This document shows, one piece after another, positions 29,321-37,401 of a DNA stretch of 64,000 bases. The DNA is from Geodermatophilus telluris (lineage in GTDB: Bacteria; Actinomycetota; Actinomycetes; Mycobacteriales; Geodermatophilaceae). The notes beneath the pieces were generated by a model. That model ran no database searches. It was not told the DNA's origin and saw nothing but the letters and a program-made list of their open reading frames with translations. Made by a program: the position numbers and the translations under genes. The stretch's first letter is position 1, and each line of letters opens with the position of its first letter. Location of the stretch: NCBI RefSeq assembly GCF_900102745.1, contig NZ_FMZF01000008.1, positions 1 through 64,000 of the forward strand, written 5' to 3'.

Positions 29321-29815
29321 GTGCCCGCCCGGAAGCGGCTCGCCGCCGCGTCGATCGCCGCCTTCGGGCTGGCCTTCGCCGTGGTGCTCGCGCTCGGCCA
29401 GGCCCTCCCGTCGGGGTCCACGGCCGACCCGGCCCCGTCCACGGGCGCCGCCCCGACGCCCACGACGACGCCCACCGAGCCGCCCACCAGCGAGCCGGCA
29501 CCCGGGACGACGTCCTCCGAGACGCCCAGCGAGACGAGGCCCTCCGAGACGACGTCCCCGAGCGGGGGGGAGTCGTCGCGCTCGTACGACCTGTCGTCGC
29601 TGCTCGTGCCGGGTCCTGCCGGGGAGGACGACGAGGACCTCCGCGACCTGCACCCGGTGGTGTGGCGGGACGGGGATGAGCAGGTGTACCTGTGCATCCA
29701 GGTGCCCGAGGGCTTCGAGATCGGCAGCGACGGCTGGGAGGACGCGGTCGGGCCGATCCACTGCCGGACCGCCACCCGCGGGCAGTCCCTCGAGCTCGAG
29801 CTGGTGCGGTCGTGA
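29321..29815 (+). CDS. Signal-anchored Thr/Pro-rich protein with small C-terminal domain
   Basis: 164 residues from a GTG. A signal/anchor helix (about 6-29) is followed by a Thr/Pro/Ser-rich linker (about 30-90) and a domain of about 65 residues with two cysteines (YLCIQVPEGF and IHCRTATRG) that is probably outside the membrane. I recognise no family. It overlaps the next gene by 4 nt. An extracytosolic sensor for the operon is plausible but unproven. Confidence 0.75.
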   Translation: MPARKRLAAASIAAFGLAFAVVLALGQALPSGSTADPAPSTGAAPTPTTTPTEPPTSEPAPGTTSSETPSETRPSETTSPSGGESSRSYDLSSLLVPGPAGEDDEDLRDLHPVVWRDGDEQVYLCIQVPEGFEIGSDGWEDAVGPIHCRTATRGQSLELELVRS

Positions 29816-30480
29816 GCGCCTCGGGCGGCCGGACGGTCGCGGACCTGCTCCTGCTGCTGCGGGTCGCGGCCGCGAGCCTGGCCGGCGGGCTGTCCGCCGT
29901 CGTCGTGCTGTGGGTGGCCGAGGACGGCCTCCCGCAGCCAGGGGTCCTCCTCGCCCTCGTCCTGCTGGTGACGGTCCTCAGCGTGCTGGCCTCCGCGGCG
30001 CTGGTGTCCGACCGCCGGTCCCCCGGGCCCCCCGCCGGCAGCCCGGTCCCGCCCGTGCCGCACCCGGCCGCGCCCCGCCCGGCGCCGCCCGCGCTCCCCC
30101 CGGCACCCGCGCTCCCGTCCGGCCGCCGGTACGACCCGGCGGGGGGCGGACCCGGACGGGCCGCTCCCGCCCCGGCCCTGCCGGTGTTCACGCCGCCGAA
30201 ACCGGTGCCGGTGCGGGCCGCCTCGCCGCCGACCTGGGAGACCCACCCCGTCCCCGGCGCCGCGCGCGACGCCGGCGCGGTCCGCCGGCTCGTCCAGTGC
30301 CCCCGCTGCGGCGACTTCGGCGTCGAGGCGCGCCGGCGGGCCGCGGTGTTCGCCTTCACCTGTCGCCGGTGCGCGCACACCTGGCAGTGGGGCCGCGGGT
30401 CGCCGTGGCCGGCGACCGTCGTCCGTCCGCCGGGGGCCGAGCGCGGCCCCGGTCCGGTCCCGCCCAGGAGGTCCCCGTGA
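29812..30480 (+). CDS. Two-TM protein with C-terminal zinc ribbon (TerY-C-like)
   Basis: 222 residues from a GTG overlapping the previous stop. Two hydrophobic helices (about 8-35 and 42-65), a Pro-rich linker, then a CxxC...CxxC zinc ribbon: VQCPRCGDFGVEARRR and FTCRRCAHTW (about 160-190). Zinc ribbons accompany TerY-type vWA proteins in TerY-P systems, where they are usually fused to the vWA domain; here the ribbon is on a separate membrane protein directly before the vWA gene. It overlaps that gene by 4 nt. Confidence 0.75.
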   Translation: MSASGGRTVADLLLLLRVAAASLAGGLSAVVVLWVAEDGLPQPGVLLALVLLVTVLSVLASAALVSDRRSPGPPAGSPVPPVPHPAAPRPAPPALPPAPALPSGRRYDPAGGGPGRAAPAPALPVFTPPKPVPVRAASPPTWETHPVPGAARDAGAVRRLVQCPRCGDFGVEARRRAAVFAFTCRRCAHTWQWGRGSPWPATVVRPPGAERGPGPVPPRRSP

Positions 30481-31349
30481 ACCCCTCGTACAGCCAGGCA
30501 CCGGTGTTCTCCCGCCAGACACCCGGCTGCATCGTCCTGCTGGTCGACCGCTCGGACTCCATGGGCATGCCGTGGGCGGGGTCGGAGGGCCTCACCCTGG
30601 CCCAGGGCGCGGCCCGGGCGATCAACAAGCTCCTCTTCCAGCTGTGCGTCAAGTCCACGAAGGAGGCGGGCAAGCCCCTGCGCCCGTACTTCTACGTCGG
30701 CGTCTACGGCTACGGGCTCTGCCCGCGGACGGGCCTGGAGGGCGTGGAGTCCGCGCTGCCGGGCGCGCTCGCCCAGCGGGCCATCGTGCCGCTGCCCGAG
30801 CTGGCCGACAGCCCGATCGACGTCCGGTCGGACCCCTCCGCGGACGCGCTGCCGCGCCGCTCCCGCATGCCGGTCTGGTACGAGCCGGCGCACGGCTTCC
30901 GCACCCCGATGTGCGCCGCGATGGCCCTCGCCGGCGCGCACGTCGCCGAGTGGGCGCGGGCGTTCCCGCGGTCCCTGCCGCCGATCGTCGCCAACATCAC
31001 CGACGGGCTGGTCACCGACAGCCCCTACCAGGGCGTCGACCTCGCGGGCTGGGCGGCGCGGCTGCGGTCGGTCCGGACCGACCTGGGCCACACGGTGCTG
31101 CTCAACGCCTTCCTCTCGGCCGACCCCGCGCCGATCACGGCCTTCCCGGCGCACGTGCGGGACCTGCCGGAGCCGGCACCGGAGCTGTTCGCGATCAGCA
31201 GCGAGCTGCCCGAGCAGATGGTCCGCAACGCCCGCGCGGAGCACATCGACCTCGAGCCGGGCGCCCGCGGCTTCGTGTTCAACGCCGACCTCGCGATGCT
31301 GGTCAGGTTCCTCGAGATCGGCACCCGGTACGAGGTGCGCGATGGCTGA
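30477..31349 (+). CDS. vWA domain protein (TerY-like)
   Basis: 290 residues from a GTG with AGGAGG upstream. The MIDAS is complete: DRSDSM (DxSxS, D24), a threonine in FRTPMCAA and the aspartate in NITDG. Such vWA proteins bind a divalent metal and assemble partner proteins; TerY is the scaffold of the TerY-P triad with a PP2C phosphatase and a protein kinase, which are the next two genes. It overlaps the PP2C gene by 8 nt. Confidence 0.88.
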   Translation: MNPSYSQAPVFSRQTPGCIVLLVDRSDSMGMPWAGSEGLTLAQGAARAINKLLFQLCVKSTKEAGKPLRPYFYVGVYGYGLCPRTGLEGVESALPGALAQRAIVPLPELADSPIDVRSDPSADALPRRSRMPVWYEPAHGFRTPMCAAMALAGAHVAEWARAFPRSLPPIVANITDGLVTDSPYQGVDLAGWAARLRSVRTDLGHTVLLNAFLSADPAPITAFPAHVRDLPEPAPELFAISSELPEQMVRNARAEHIDLEPGARGFVFNADLAMLVRFLEIGTRYEVRDG

Positions 31350-32151
31350 CCGCGTGACGACGGCGGTCGAGCTCGTCGCCTTCGCCGTCGCCAAGGCGGG
31401 CTCGGCGGACGCGGAGTGGGAGGACGGCACCGGCTACGACCCCGGCGACCCGCGCACCGGCCGGCCCGCCCGGCTGGTGGTGGCCGACGGCGCCACCGAG
31501 GCCTACGACGCGGCCCACTGGGTCGGGCAGCTCGTCGACGCCTTCCTCGCGCCCGACGGCCGCGCGCCCGCGCTGGACCCGGCCGGGCTCGACGCGTGGT
31601 TCGGCCGGCAGCAGCAGGTGTGGGCCGGTGCGCCCCGCGCGTTCGCCACGGTCTTCGAGGAGCACAAGTTCCTCGAGTCCGGCTCGTTCGCCACCTTCCT
31701 CGGGTGCGAGGTGCACGGCCTCGGCGGTCCCGAGCCGCGCTGGGTGGCCGCCGCGCTCGGTGACACGGTGCTCTTCCACGTGCGCGACGGCCGGGTCCTC
31801 GCCCAGGTCCCCGACCTCGCCGCCGAGGACTTCGGCGTGACGCCGGACGGGGTGTCCACCCAGCCCGGGCAGCGCGCCCGGATGCGCGGCGCGCTGCGCA
31901 CGCGGGACGGCGCCCTGCGGGTCGGTGACTGCCTGCTGCTCGCCACCGACGCCCTCGCCGAGTGGGTGGTGCGGGCCGTGCGGGACGGGGACGCGCGGTG
32001 GCGGGAGCTCACCTCGGTCGACCACCCGCAGGTCTTCCGGGACCTGGTCGACCGGCTGCGCGCGGCCGGCGACGTGCGCAACGACGACGTGACGCTGCTG
32101 CGGGCGCACGTCACCCCCACCGAGGCCGGAGTGCTGGTGATCTGCCGATGA
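31342..32151 (+). CDS. PP2C-type protein phosphatase (TerY-P triad)
   Basis: 269 residues from an ATG. PP2C metal-binding aspartates are in LVVADGATEAYD (near 49), CLLLATDALAEW (near 197) and RNDDVTLLRAH (near 250). The SFATFLGCEV segment corresponds to the GSTA-type strand. Expected role: reversing phosphorylation by the kinase encoded next. It overlaps both neighbours, which indicates translational coupling. Confidence 0.88.
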   Translation: MADRVTTAVELVAFAVAKAGSADAEWEDGTGYDPGDPRTGRPARLVVADGATEAYDAAHWVGQLVDAFLAPDGRAPALDPAGLDAWFGRQQQVWAGAPRAFATVFEEHKFLESGSFATFLGCEVHGLGGPEPRWVAAALGDTVLFHVRDGRVLAQVPDLAAEDFGVTPDGVSTQPGQRARMRGALRTRDGALRVGDCLLLATDALAEWVVRAVRDGDARWRELTSVDHPQVFRDLVDRLRAAGDVRNDDVTLLRAHVTPTEAGVLVICR

Positions 32152-33491
32152 GCACCCACCCCACGATCGAGGACTACGTCGCCGCGGTGCAGGACCCGGA
32201 GAACGCCTTCCGGACGCCCTCGCTGCGCCGGGCGGTGTTCGCCCTGCACCCGGTGTGGGGCATCCCCTCACCGGCCTCCGGCAACGCGGCCGTGGTCTTC
32301 AAGGCGACGGTCGACGGCCGGGACCAGGCGCTGCGCTTCTTCATCCGGGAGGACGCCTCGGACGGCCGCCGCTACGGGGCGCTGGCCCGCCACTTCGCCG
32401 AGCACGGGCTGCTCGACTGCGTGGCCGGCGTGCACTGGGTCGACGACGCGGTGGAGATCGGGGGGCGGACCTGGCCCATGGTGCAGATGGAGTGGATCGA
32501 GGGCCGCACGCTGGAGGTGCACGTCGGCGAGCTCGCCCGCAGCGGCGACGTCGGGGCGCTGCACGCCCTGGCCGGCCGGTGGCGCGAGCAGCTCCGCCGC
32601 CTGCAGCAGGCCGACTTCGCGCACGGCGACCTGCAGCACGGCAACGTCCTCGTCCAGTCCTCGTCGGCGCTGCGCCTGGTGGACTTCGACGGGTCCTGGA
32701 TCACGCCGTTCGCCGGCTGGCCCGCCCCGGCCGAGACCGGTCAGCCGAACTACCAGCGCACCGGCCGCACCTGGGGCCGCTGGATGGACACCTTCCCCGG
32801 CCTGGTCGTCTACACGAGCCTCCTCGCGCTGTCGCGCCGTCCCGACGCGTGGCGCGACCTGCACACCGGCGAGAACCTCCTGCTGTCCTCCGACGACTTC
32901 GCGCGCGTCGACGCGACGCGGGCCTGGGCCCTGCTGCGCGACATCGAGGACCCGGAGGTGGCCCACGTCGTGGGGCGGCTGCGGGCGTGCTGCGCCCCGG
33001 GCTGGGACGCCGACGGTCCGCTGGAGGCGCTGCTCGACCGGGAGCGGGTCCACGGGCGGCACGCGCAGCCCCCGCCCCCGCCCCCGCCGGTCTGGCACCT
33101 GCCGCAGCAGGGGGCGCCGGCGGAGTGGTGGACCTCGCCCGCCCCCGCCCCTCCGGGCGGCGGGCACGGGGCGGCGGGGTGGTCCGGGGCGGCGCACGAG
33201 GAGGACCGGCCGCTGTTCGGCGGCGTCTCGGCGCCGCCGGGACCACCCCGGGGACAGCCGCGGCCCCCGTTCGTCCCGCCGCCGGTCCCGCCGCCCCCAC
33301 CGCCCGGCCGCGTCCCCCCGGGAGCGCGCAGCGGGACCCCGGTCGCGGCGGGGGTCGCCGCGCTCACCGCCCTCGTGCTCTTCGTCCTGGTCGCGCCCAC
33401 CGACCCCGGCTCGGCCGTCGGCGTGGCACTGGTCGCCGGGTTCGTCGCGTTCCTGGTGACCCTGGCGGTCTCCCGGCACCGGGGACGGTGA
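32148..33491 (+). CDS. Protein kinase-like protein with C-terminal TM helices (TerY-P triad)
   Basis: 447 residues from an ATG overlapping the PP2C stop (ATGA). Kinase fold: catalytic loop AHGDLQHGNVLV (D and N present, about 159-170) and metal-binding LVDFDGSW. The usual strand-3 lysine appears as Arg in QALRFFIRED, which seems typical of TerY-P kinases but leaves activity open. A Pro-rich linker of about 90 residues and two membrane helices close the protein. With vWA and PP2C it makes a complete TerY-P-like triad. Confidence 0.85.
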   Translation: MSTHPTIEDYVAAVQDPENAFRTPSLRRAVFALHPVWGIPSPASGNAAVVFKATVDGRDQALRFFIREDASDGRRYGALARHFAEHGLLDCVAGVHWVDDAVEIGGRTWPMVQMEWIEGRTLEVHVGELARSGDVGALHALAGRWREQLRRLQQADFAHGDLQHGNVLVQSSSALRLVDFDGSWITPFAGWPAPAETGQPNYQRTGRTWGRWMDTFPGLVVYTSLLALSRRPDAWRDLHTGENLLLSSDDFARVDATRAWALLRDIEDPEVAHVVGRLRACCAPGWDADGPLEALLDRERVHGRHAQPPPPPPPVWHLPQQGAPAEWWTSPAPAPPGGGHGAAGWSGAAHEEDRPLFGGVSAPPGPPRGQPRPPFVPPPVPPPPPPGRVPPGARSGTPVAAGVAALTALVLFVLVAPTDPGSAVGVALVAGFVAFLVTLAVSRHRGR

Positions 33492-33501
33492 CGGGAGCGC
33501 C

Positions 33502-34422
33502 TCAGGCCGGCCCGTCGCCGAACAGGTCCGCCCAGCCCTCGTTCTGCGCCGCGAGCACCCGCTCCACCTCGGTGACGAGGTGCGCCTCCTGCTCCGGCGT
33601 CGCGGCGGCCAGGTCGAAACCGGCGACGAGGGCCTCGAGCCGGTCGGCGGTGCCCGCGGAGGCCGCGGCGACGCCCTGGTACCGGGTGGCGGCCAGGTGC
33701 GCGCCGACGGCGGTGGCGACCGTCGTCGCGGCCGCGGTCCAGGCCGACAGCCCCCAGGAGGGGACGGTGCCGGCGAGCGCGGCGAGGACGGCGCCGGTCC
33801 CCGTGGCGGCGAGCTGCGCGGTGCGCAGGCGGCACGCCCGGCGGGCGTGCGCGGCGCTCCGCTCCCGGTGCCAGGCGGCCTGCCCCCGGGCGCGCAGGTC
33901 GACGTACTCCCGCACGGTGCGCAGCGCCGGCAGCGGGCGCCCGTCGGCCGGCGCCTGCTGGCGGTCGACCAGGGAGCCGGCCGCCCGGGCCCGCACCTCG
34001 TCCAGGCGGGCCTGCAGCACCCGGGAGCGGTCGGGTCCCGCGTAGGGCGCCACGCGCAGGAGGTAGCGGTGCACCTCCGCCTTCAGCGCCTCCGAGGCGG
34101 CCCGGGCCCGGGTCCACCGGGCGGTCTGCCCCGTGGTGAGCGCGTGGGCCTGGAGGAGCCCCGCGAGCGCCAGGGCGACCGCGGCGACGGCGGCCGCCCC
34201 GGTGGCGGTGGCGGAGTCCGGCCCGGTCTGCGCCGCGAGGGCCCCGGCGAGGGCCCCGAGCACGAGGAGCACCAGGTTGCCGAGCCGGGCCCGCTCCACC
34301 CGCCTCCTGCCCGCGTCGGCCGCCGCGGACCACTGCCGCTGGTGGGACCAGACCACGTCGAGGACGCCGTCCGGGGACGGGGCCGGCCCGGTCGGGGACT
34401 GCTCCGGGGTCCCGGTGTGCAC
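33502..34422 (-). CDS. SLATT/DUF4231-like membrane protein
   Basis: 306 residues from a GTG with GAGGAGG, which overlaps the stop of the upstream gene. Two pairs of membrane helices (about 47-95 and 202-250), each followed by long amphipathic helices (ARWTRARAASEALKAEVHRYL and YQGVAAASAGTADRLEALV), match the SLATT/DUF4231 layout. SLATT proteins are predicted pore-forming effectors in nucleotide-signalling conflict systems. Its operon partner has a SLOG-like domain, in agreement with that. It faces the kinase gene tail to tail, 10 bp apart. Confidence 0.78.
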   Translation of the reverse strand: MHTGTPEQSPTGPAPSPDGVLDVVWSHQRQWSAAADAGRRRVERARLGNLVLLVLGALAGALAAQTGPDSATATGAAAVAAVALALAGLLQAHALTTGQTARWTRARAASEALKAEVHRYLLRVAPYAGPDRSRVLQARLDEVRARAAGSLVDRQQAPADGRPLPALRTVREYVDLRARGQAAWHRERSAAHARRACRLRTAQLAATGTGAVLAALAGTVPSWGLSAWTAAATTVATAVGAHLAATRYQGVAAASAGTADRLEALVAGFDLAAATPEQEAHLVTEVERVLAAQNEGWADLFGDGPA

Positions 34423-34432
34423 CGCCGCCTCC

Positions 34433-36628
34433 TCAGCGGTCCGGGGCGCCGCTGTGGACGGCGGCGCCCGCCGGCGGCCGCGGCGCCGTGGCCGCCGTGG
34501 GGAGGGTGCCGACGGCGCCCCCGAGCGGGCCGACCCGGTCGGCCTCGGCGGGGACGGCGCCGGGGCCCTCCGGCGCCCGCGTGGGGTCGCCGACCTCGCC
34601 CGACGTCACCGCCGCGGCTCCCGGCTCCTCCGCCGCCGCCTCCGGCAAGCCGAACAGCCCGACGGTGTCCACGGTGACGACCTCCGCGCCGCGCTGCAGG
34701 CCGGTGGCCACCATGTCCGAGACGCCACCGCGGCCCTCGCCCACCAGGCCGTTCCACAGCGCGAGCACGGTGACCCGCCCGGTCGTCGTCGCCGCCCACG
34801 CGTAGTGCAGGACCCAGCGGTTGCTGCGCTGCCAGGTGTCGTAGTCGGGGCGGGTGGCGAGCCACCCGGGCATGGTGTGGCTCCGGGCCAGCGTGCGGAC
34901 CTCCGCGGCCCGGCGGAGCGCCGTGTGGTACCGCTCGGCCCAGCGGGACGCCTGCCGGGACAGCGCCGTGGCCCGGTAGACGAGCTCGGGCACCGGGAGC
35001 AGCACGTGCGTGGTCACGCCGAGCTCGTGGCAGGCCTCGTGGAAGAGCAGGTCGCCCCCGTCGGAGGCGCCGGCGATCCCCAGGAGCGCCACCCCGGGCT
35101 CCGCCTCCACTGCGGCCTTGATCCCGCTGACCCGCTCCCGGATCGCCCGCGCCGCGACCTCCTCGGCGTCCGGCGGGAACCGCGGCTGCGCCCGGCCGGG
35201 CGCGTCGATCATGTGGCCGGAGAAGACGAGGGGGTGGACCCGCGCCGCCTCCTGCACGCCGGCCTCGGGCAGCACGGCCAGGGTGGCCTCGGCGTTGTCG
35301 ACGAGGATGCCGAGGTCGCGGTAGATCTCCGCCTGCTCCTTGATCGACCGGATGGTGGCCCGGCTCAGGTCCGGGCTCAGCGCCGCCTCGTAGGCGGCAC
35401 CGACCCGCTCGGGGTCGTCGTTGGTGAGGAACCGGAGGTCCGCGCGGCTGATGTCCAGCCAGGGGTCCGTGGTCCCCTCGCGGTGGCACCGGGCCCGGGC
35501 GGTGTCCAGCGACGCGCGGACGGTGGACGTCAGGGACGCGACGTGCGACCGGAGCCGGCGCAGGTCGGTCTCGGCGTCCTCGTCGGTGTCGAACCGGGTC
35601 TGCCAGGTGGCGCCGTCGCGCAGGGCGAGCTCGAGCGCGATCCGCCCCATCGCGAGGGCGTTGACCCCGGAGTACCAGTGGTTGAGGTCCTCCTCGAAGC
35701 CGCGGCCGTAGGACCGCACGGCGGTCTCCAGCTCCCGCGACCGCAGGGCCAGCCGCACGCGCGCGTCCTCGTCCTCGGCGCTGCGCCACTGCTTGGCCCA
35801 GCGCCGCTTGCTGTTGCTGGCACGCAGCGCGTAGAGCTCGGCCCGGTCCCGGCTCCCGAGCGCCGCCCCGCCCAGGGCGCGCTCGATCGCCTGGTCGGAG
35901 GCGACGAGGTCGCCGAGCCTGCGGTAGGTGTCCGACAGCGCCCGGTTGACCTCGAAGTCGTCGGGGTGGGCGGCCCGGATCCGCTCCCACGCGTCCTTGG
36001 CCCCGGAGTCGTCGCCGACGTCGGCGCTGGCCTGGGCGACGGCGCGCAGGGCCGCCTCCTCGAAGCGCAGCCCGGTGACCTCCTCGGCGATCAGCCGGAG
36101 GGCGCCGGCCCACTTCTGGTCGCGGGCCTGCTCGATGTCCTCCGCCAGGTCCCGGGGGACCTCGAGCAGGGCGCTGCGGTCGCCGGTGGCCAGGCCGGGC
36201 ACGTAGGTGAACACCGGGCTGTCGACGCGTTCGTTGGCCAGCGTCTCCCGGAGCGCCTGCACCAGCCGCGGCGCCGCCTCCGCCGGGGCGGTCGGGTCGT
36301 AGGAGAGGTAGCGCTCCCCCCGGAGGTCGAAGGGCACCTCGTCGACCCGGGCGCGGACGAGCACCGTGGCGCGGTCGCGCACCGCGTGCCGGACACCGAG
36401 CTCGTAGAAGACGTTGGCGTTGTGGATCGAGACGTCCGCGACGACGAGGTCGGCCACCAGGAGCTCGTGGATGACGTCGTCGCGGACGTTGCCGGCCTCC
36501 ACGATCAGGCCGGTGGTGCCGCCCTCGAGCCCCACGGCGTCCAGCGCCGGCCCGATGAGGTCCTCGTGGACCCGGTCGAAGTCCACCCCGGCCTTGACGC
36601 CGAAGCCCCGGATGACGAAGGCGCGCAC
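34433..36628 (-). CDS. TRAFs-binding/TPR (DUF4071-type) protein with C-terminal SLOG-like domain
   Basis: 731 residues from a GTG with GGAGGGGGAG upstream. N-terminal Rossmann-like part (about 1-115; GLIVEAGNVRDDVIHELLVA and NVFYELGVRHAV) resembles nucleotide-deoxyribosyltransferase-like sensors. A long TPR-like helical region (about 190-460) corresponds to the MAP3K TRAFs-binding family. The C-terminal domain (about 470-650; VFSGHMIDAPGR and LLGIAGASDGGDLLFHEAC) is homologous to the separate SLOG-like protein encoded at 36790-37401. It forms an operon with the SLATT gene, driven by a two-box promoter at 36693-36725. Confidence 0.8.
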   Translation of the reverse strand: MRAFVIRGFGVKAGVDFDRVHEDLIGPALDAVGLEGGTTGLIVEAGNVRDDVIHELLVADLVVADVSIHNANVFYELGVRHAVRDRATVLVRARVDEVPFDLRGERYLSYDPTAPAEAAPRLVQALRETLANERVDSPVFTYVPGLATGDRSALLEVPRDLAEDIEQARDQKWAGALRLIAEEVTGLRFEEAALRAVAQASADVGDDSGAKDAWERIRAAHPDDFEVNRALSDTYRRLGDLVASDQAIERALGGAALGSRDRAELYALRASNSKRRWAKQWRSAEDEDARVRLALRSRELETAVRSYGRGFEEDLNHWYSGVNALAMGRIALELALRDGATWQTRFDTDEDAETDLRRLRSHVASLTSTVRASLDTARARCHREGTTDPWLDISRADLRFLTNDDPERVGAAYEAALSPDLSRATIRSIKEQAEIYRDLGILVDNAEATLAVLPEAGVQEAARVHPLVFSGHMIDAPGRAQPRFPPDAEEVAARAIRERVSGIKAAVEAEPGVALLGIAGASDGGDLLFHEACHELGVTTHVLLPVPELVYRATALSRQASRWAERYHTALRRAAEVRTLARSHTMPGWLATRPDYDTWQRSNRWVLHYAWAATTTGRVTVLALWNGLVGEGRGGVSDMVATGLQRGAEVVTVDTVGLFGLPEAAAEEPGAAAVTSGEVGDPTRAPEGPGAVPAEADRVGPLGGAVGTLPTAATAPRPPAGAAVHSGAPDR

Positions 36629-36692
36629 GGCTCCCCCTCCCGCTCGGCAGGGGTCCCGGCGCTGCCCGGGGCCCTCGCACCGCTGGTCGCCG

Positions 36693-36725
36693 ATGCCAGC
36701 ACGCGGCCGTCACCGCGGCGTCACC
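36693..36725 (-). promoter_or_regulatory. SARP-type phased-repeat promoter for the TRAFs/SLATT operon
   Basis: Two exact GGTGACG heptamers on the minus strand (36719-36725 and 36708-36714), 11 bp apart. Nine nucleotides after the second comes TGGCAT (36693-36698) as the -10. The predicted leader is about 58 nt. Confidence 0.7.
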
Positions 36726-36789
36726 GCGGGCCGGGGGCACGCCGGCCGGTGCCCTTCCGCTCCGGCGGCCGGTGTCCCACGCTCGTGCC

Positions 36790-37401
36790 ATGAGCGCCCC
36801 CCGTGCCGTGCTGGTGACCGGGCACATGGTGGACCTGCCCGACCGCGCCTCGCCGCGGTTCCCGCAGGACCAGGTGCCCCGGGTCACGGCGGAGGTGCGC
36901 GACGTCCTGCGGGCCTGGCAGGTCGGCCCGGGGAGCACGGTGGTGTGCGGCGGCGCCCGGGGCGCCGACCTGATCGTGGCCGAGGAGGCCCGGGCGCGCG
37001 GGGCGCACGTCGTGCTGTGCCTGGCGCTGCCGCGCGAGGACTTCGTCCGCCGGTCGGTCGACATCCCGGGCACCGACTGGGCCGAGCGGTTCGACCGCGT
37101 CGCGGCGGCCGCCGAGGTCCGCGTGCTGGACGGGGTCGACGGCGGCGCGCCCGACGACGTGTTCGCCCGCGCCAACGCCTGGATGGTCGAGGTGGCCCGC
37201 CGCCTCGACCCGCACCCGCACGCGGTCGTCGTCTGGGACGGCCGGCGCGGCGACGGCCCCGGCGGGACCGCCGACATGGTGGCGCTCCTCGGCCTGGGCG
37301 CTCCCGACCCGAGGGTGCGGGTGATCGACCCGACCCCCGGCCACCGGGAGGCACCCGTCACTCGAGGAGCAGGTCGACCTCCGACCCCCGGACGGCGCTG
37401 A
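36790..37401 (+). CDS. SLOG-like (DprA/LOG-type Rossmann) protein
   Basis: 203 residues from an ATG at 36790. VTGHMVDLPDR and CGGARGADLIVAEEARARGA (about 55-75) form a SLOG-like nucleotide-binding site, and LPREDFVRRSVD and GTADMVALL are also conserved with the C-terminal domain of the neighbouring 731-residue protein. SLOG domains sense or produce nucleotide-derived signals in conflict systems. The ribosome site is weak. The 3' end overlaps the convergent TIR gene by 44 bp, and the last 25 residues (PTPGHREAP...) are probably unstructured. Confidence 0.72.
   Translation: MSAPRAVLVTGHMVDLPDRASPRFPQDQVPRVTAEVRDVLRAWQVGPGSTVVCGGARGADLIVAEEARARGAHVVLCLALPREDFVRRSVDIPGTDWAERFDRVAAAAEVRVLDGVDGGAPDDVFARANAWMVEVARRLDPHPHAVVVWDGRRGDGPGGTADMVALLGLGAPDPRVRVIDPTPGHREAPVTRGAGRPPTPGRR

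Noticed and set aside
36708-36725. GGTGACG boxes as promoter of the SLOG gene at 36790
   Set aside because: The boxes face the other strand and no -10 follows on the plus strand at the expected distance.
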